From Lutjanus erythropterus (lineage: Eukaryota; Chordata; Actinopteri; Lutjaniformes; Lutjanidae), in NCBI GenBank assembly GCA_020091685.1, contig CM034608.1:455967-519966 (forward strand): a DNA stretch of 64,000 nucleotides, given 5' to 3'. The translations under genes and the position numbers were made by a program. Shown piece after piece: positions 61,623 to 64,000 of this stretch. The stretch's first letter is position 1. Every line of letters starts with the position of its first letter. The notes under the pieces are model-generated. The model was not told where the DNA came from. It did no database searches and saw only the letters and a program-made list of their open reading frames with translations.

Positions 61623-63158
61623 TTGTTTCTAGTACATCTTGCTTAAAGATGTGTCGTCTCTTTTGATACACGTACAGCAAACTTATATCATATTTTTAGC
61701 AGGATTTTTTTCGTGTTTTGAGAAAGCATATTCAATTCATAATATACTGCATGTGTGATGATTAAAAGATTGCATTTTTATTAATATCACTGATGGATTT
61801 CAGTTTGCTGCTTAGACTGAATCAGACAGAAAGGACCAGTGAATCCGTACTAACCTTTTCAAAAACCAAAGTCACACAATAACATGAACAAACTAATTAA
61901 CGCAGCAACTCCCATGGTAAAATCACCAGAGGTGGGAGTAAGTCACATACATGTGAGACACGAGCAAGTCTCAAGTCTTAGCAGAGAGACCGTCACAATG
62001 TGTGAGAACATCACTAGAAAACCCCTGTGGACCAGAGAAGACCTCAGGTAACCAAACAGATCAGCTCAGTGATCATTTTTAGTCACAATAGTCAGGCCCC
62101 AACAAATGTCACATCATCATGATTTAAATAGTGAAAATGAAATAATTGTGTACTTTTTTTTTGTTTTTTTTTGTGAAAATAGGACAAAATCTTTTATAAT
62201 TTAGACCAGGGTCCTAACAGGCGGATCATAGTCCAGTCGGACCCACACGCCATCCTATGTGGACCAACCTATAACCAATAAATTATTAATAGATTTTTTT
62301 TGACGACTCTATTTTAACTGGCACAACTTTTCTAGTCTTTCGGCGCTGGTTTATCTGATCAGAAACATACAGACCAACTGCAGAGAAGCCTGGAGTGAGA
62401 AATTGTTAATGACGGAGTTTATTACAACAGAAACTAACGTGATGGTTAATGACATCGACACCAACCAGATGCACTTATAAAATTAAACAACTGTATAAGG
62501 AGGCCTATATGTAAAACAGGAGAGTCTGTGTTTCTCTGTGAGAAACTTTCAGATCTTCACAGCAGAGTGAACAGGTGAGGGAGGAGAGGAGGGCAGACTG
62601 ATCACTAATCAATCACTGATACCGTCATCCTCTCGGACTGATTAAAAAATAAAAATGCCAAAATTGGTGACAAACCAAACCTGGGTGTCCACACAAATAA
62701 AGTCTTTGTATGAAACACTGCAGAGTGTAACATCATGCTGTTTACAGACAGTCTGCTGTCTGTAGTTTGACAGAGAGACAGAGAGGGTCGTGTCTAGAAG
62801 GCAACCCTAGACCCGCGAAAGATCGCACGAGTTTGATTATTTTAGTAGAAATAACGGACACAAATCTCACGAGAGTTGTGCAAATAAAGAGTTACCTTCT
62901 AGACACGACAAAGAAAAATGTTGTGATTTTAACATGTTAACAAAGCATTCTGGTGACTGTTTCAGTTAAAAGAGTTAGTTCCATCTTCTGTTTGTGGTTT
63001 CTGCAGACATTACTAGCTTTACTTTTACCTTTGTGCTTGGAAAAAAAGTAAAGTAAATACAGTAAAAGTAAAGTTACTGAGTATTTTTACTTTAGCAATT
63101 TATAGTTGTTCATTTAATAGACCTGTCTTATCTTCTCTTTTGTATATTACCATTGTTC

Positions 63159-63774
63159 TTAAAGGAGAAGTGTGTGATTTCCAGTGGCATCTAGCGTTCA
63201 AACCTTAGATTGCAACTAAGAGGATTTACCCCAACACCGCCCCTCTCTCACCAAGAGTACGGTGGCCGTCAGCGGACAAAATGGCGAGCGAAAGCTATCT
63301 CACAACAACGTGTAAACGCTATGCCGATGTTGATTCGTGTTTTTGCCGTTTCCTGTCATGCTTGCGTTTACTTTCTTCGCATCTCCGCTTCTTGGATGAC
63401 GGGGATTCACTGTCCACTGCTTTTTGTTCTGGTACAGTGTATGTAGGATCCTCCATTTGTCAAAACTGTGCCAGTCAAGGTTCACAACGCTAAACGGTCT
63501 GCCAGCAATCACCTGCGCCTATCCTCCCCGTCTACTTCCGTGTTTACGATGCGGCGTCTACGTAAGGTTGCCATGGGCTTCCCAAGACTCACTGTTAGTG
63601 CAGTTTGTTCGCTCTGCGCTGCCGTAGATGGTGCAGGATGATGATCTCTATAAGTAACGGGAACATATAGATTATGAGTTTACATTGATTGATAATAATA
63701 AATAACATACTTATATATAATATATCTCATTTATGTACATAAATTCCTGTAATTATTACACACTGGTCCTTTAA
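63159..63774. mobile_element. TTAA-flanked MITE (piggyBac-like)
   Basis: Begins TTAAAGGAGAAGTGTGTGAT and ends, inverted, TTAAAGGACCAGTGTGTAAT: TTAA at both edges plus about 16 bases of matching inverted repeat. The interior is unusually GC- and CpG-rich for the region. TTAA target sites suggest piggyBac mobilisation. Confidence 0.7.
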
Positions 63775-63951
63775 ATAAAGCAAAAGTAATGTAATAGAAA
63801 AAAATGCAGAACACGCAATATTTCTTATCTGATTACTCGATTAATCGGCAGAATAATTGATTGATTATGCTTTAATTTTACTGGTCAGGCCCACTTGAGA
63901 TCAAATTGGGCTGTATGTGGCCCCTGAACTAAAATGAGTTCGACACCCCTG
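63775..63951 (-). mobile_element. hAT-type element end
   Basis: Inverted, it reads CAGGGGTGTCGAACTCATTT, AGTTCAGGGGCCACATACAG, CCCAATTTGATCTCAAGTGG, a terminus widespread in fish. The TTAA MITE abuts it on the left and may sit inside the same older element, whose far end could be near 62205. Confidence 0.5.
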
Positions 63952-64000
63952 ATGTAGACGTTGATACAACTACTACACTACTTCAGTATATATCACTCTC

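Larger units (their letters stand above)
61588..64000 (+). other. chd1 intron 23 (start), repeat-rich
   Basis: At least 2.4 kb. A (TA)n tract (61591-61622), a hAT-type end CCAGAGGTGGGAGTAAGTCA near 61927, an uncertain older element from about 62205, and a TTAA MITE. Confidence 0.65.

Noticed and set aside
63210-63446. Open frame in the last kilobase as a missing chd1 exon
   Set aside because: It lies inside the TTAA MITE and has no similarity to the SANT region expected next.

Overview
The window is nuclear DNA of a ray-finned (teleost) fish. The signs are two split vertebrate genes with GT-AG introns, many (GT)n and (TA)n microsatellites, tRNA-derived SINE, L1-clade and L2-like LINE pieces, and several MITE families of kinds common in teleosts (Tol2-like hAT ends, elements opening with GGGATAGTTCACCCAAA, a TTAA-flanked MITE). 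No bacterial, organellar or retroviral gene was seen.

Layout. (1) 1-5087: an almost perfect palindrome of about 2.54 kb per arm, hinged on an (AT)13 tract at 2532-2557. It runs off the left edge. The only arm difference I found is one T in a homopolymer (14 versus 13). (2) 3065-16041, minus strand: the 5' half of syk, encoding spleen tyrosine kinase. Five coding exons give the tandem SH2 module and the start of interdomain B (279 residues). The kinase exons are absent, because the gene runs into the palindrome and its exons 4-6 reappear on the plus strand in the left arm. Candidate untranslated first exons and a CCAAT-rich promoter lie at about 26.2 and 33.7-33.9 kb. (3) 34.6-47.1 kb: intergenic, rich in transposable elements. 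It holds an orphan exon-like open frame (35067-35210), a Tol2-like hAT element, a decayed L1-clade LINE with an antisense LINE end nested in it (38.2-42.6 kb), and an inverted pair of hAT-like elements (44.7-46.5 kb). (4) 47.1 kb to the right edge, plus strand: chd1, the chromodomain-helicase-DNA-binding remodeller. A CpG-type promoter with a full CRE, one noncoding exon and 22 coding exons give the first 1129 residues in one continuous reading frame: Ser/Gly-rich N-terminus, two chromodomains, complete Snf2 ATPase and the following linker. The C-terminal SANT-SLIDE part lies beyond the window.

The two genes are unrelated in job: Syk is a cytosolic immune-receptor kinase, Chd1 a nuclear nucleosome-spacing motor reading H3K4me3. 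They are divergently transcribed, with about 13.5 kb between their likely promoters. The main anomaly is the palindrome. It is either a fold-back assembly or library artefact or a very young inverted duplication that disrupts syk. I found no convincing new biological system. The best leads are the palindrome, the orphan exon, the GC-AG intron in chd1 and several structured MITEs.
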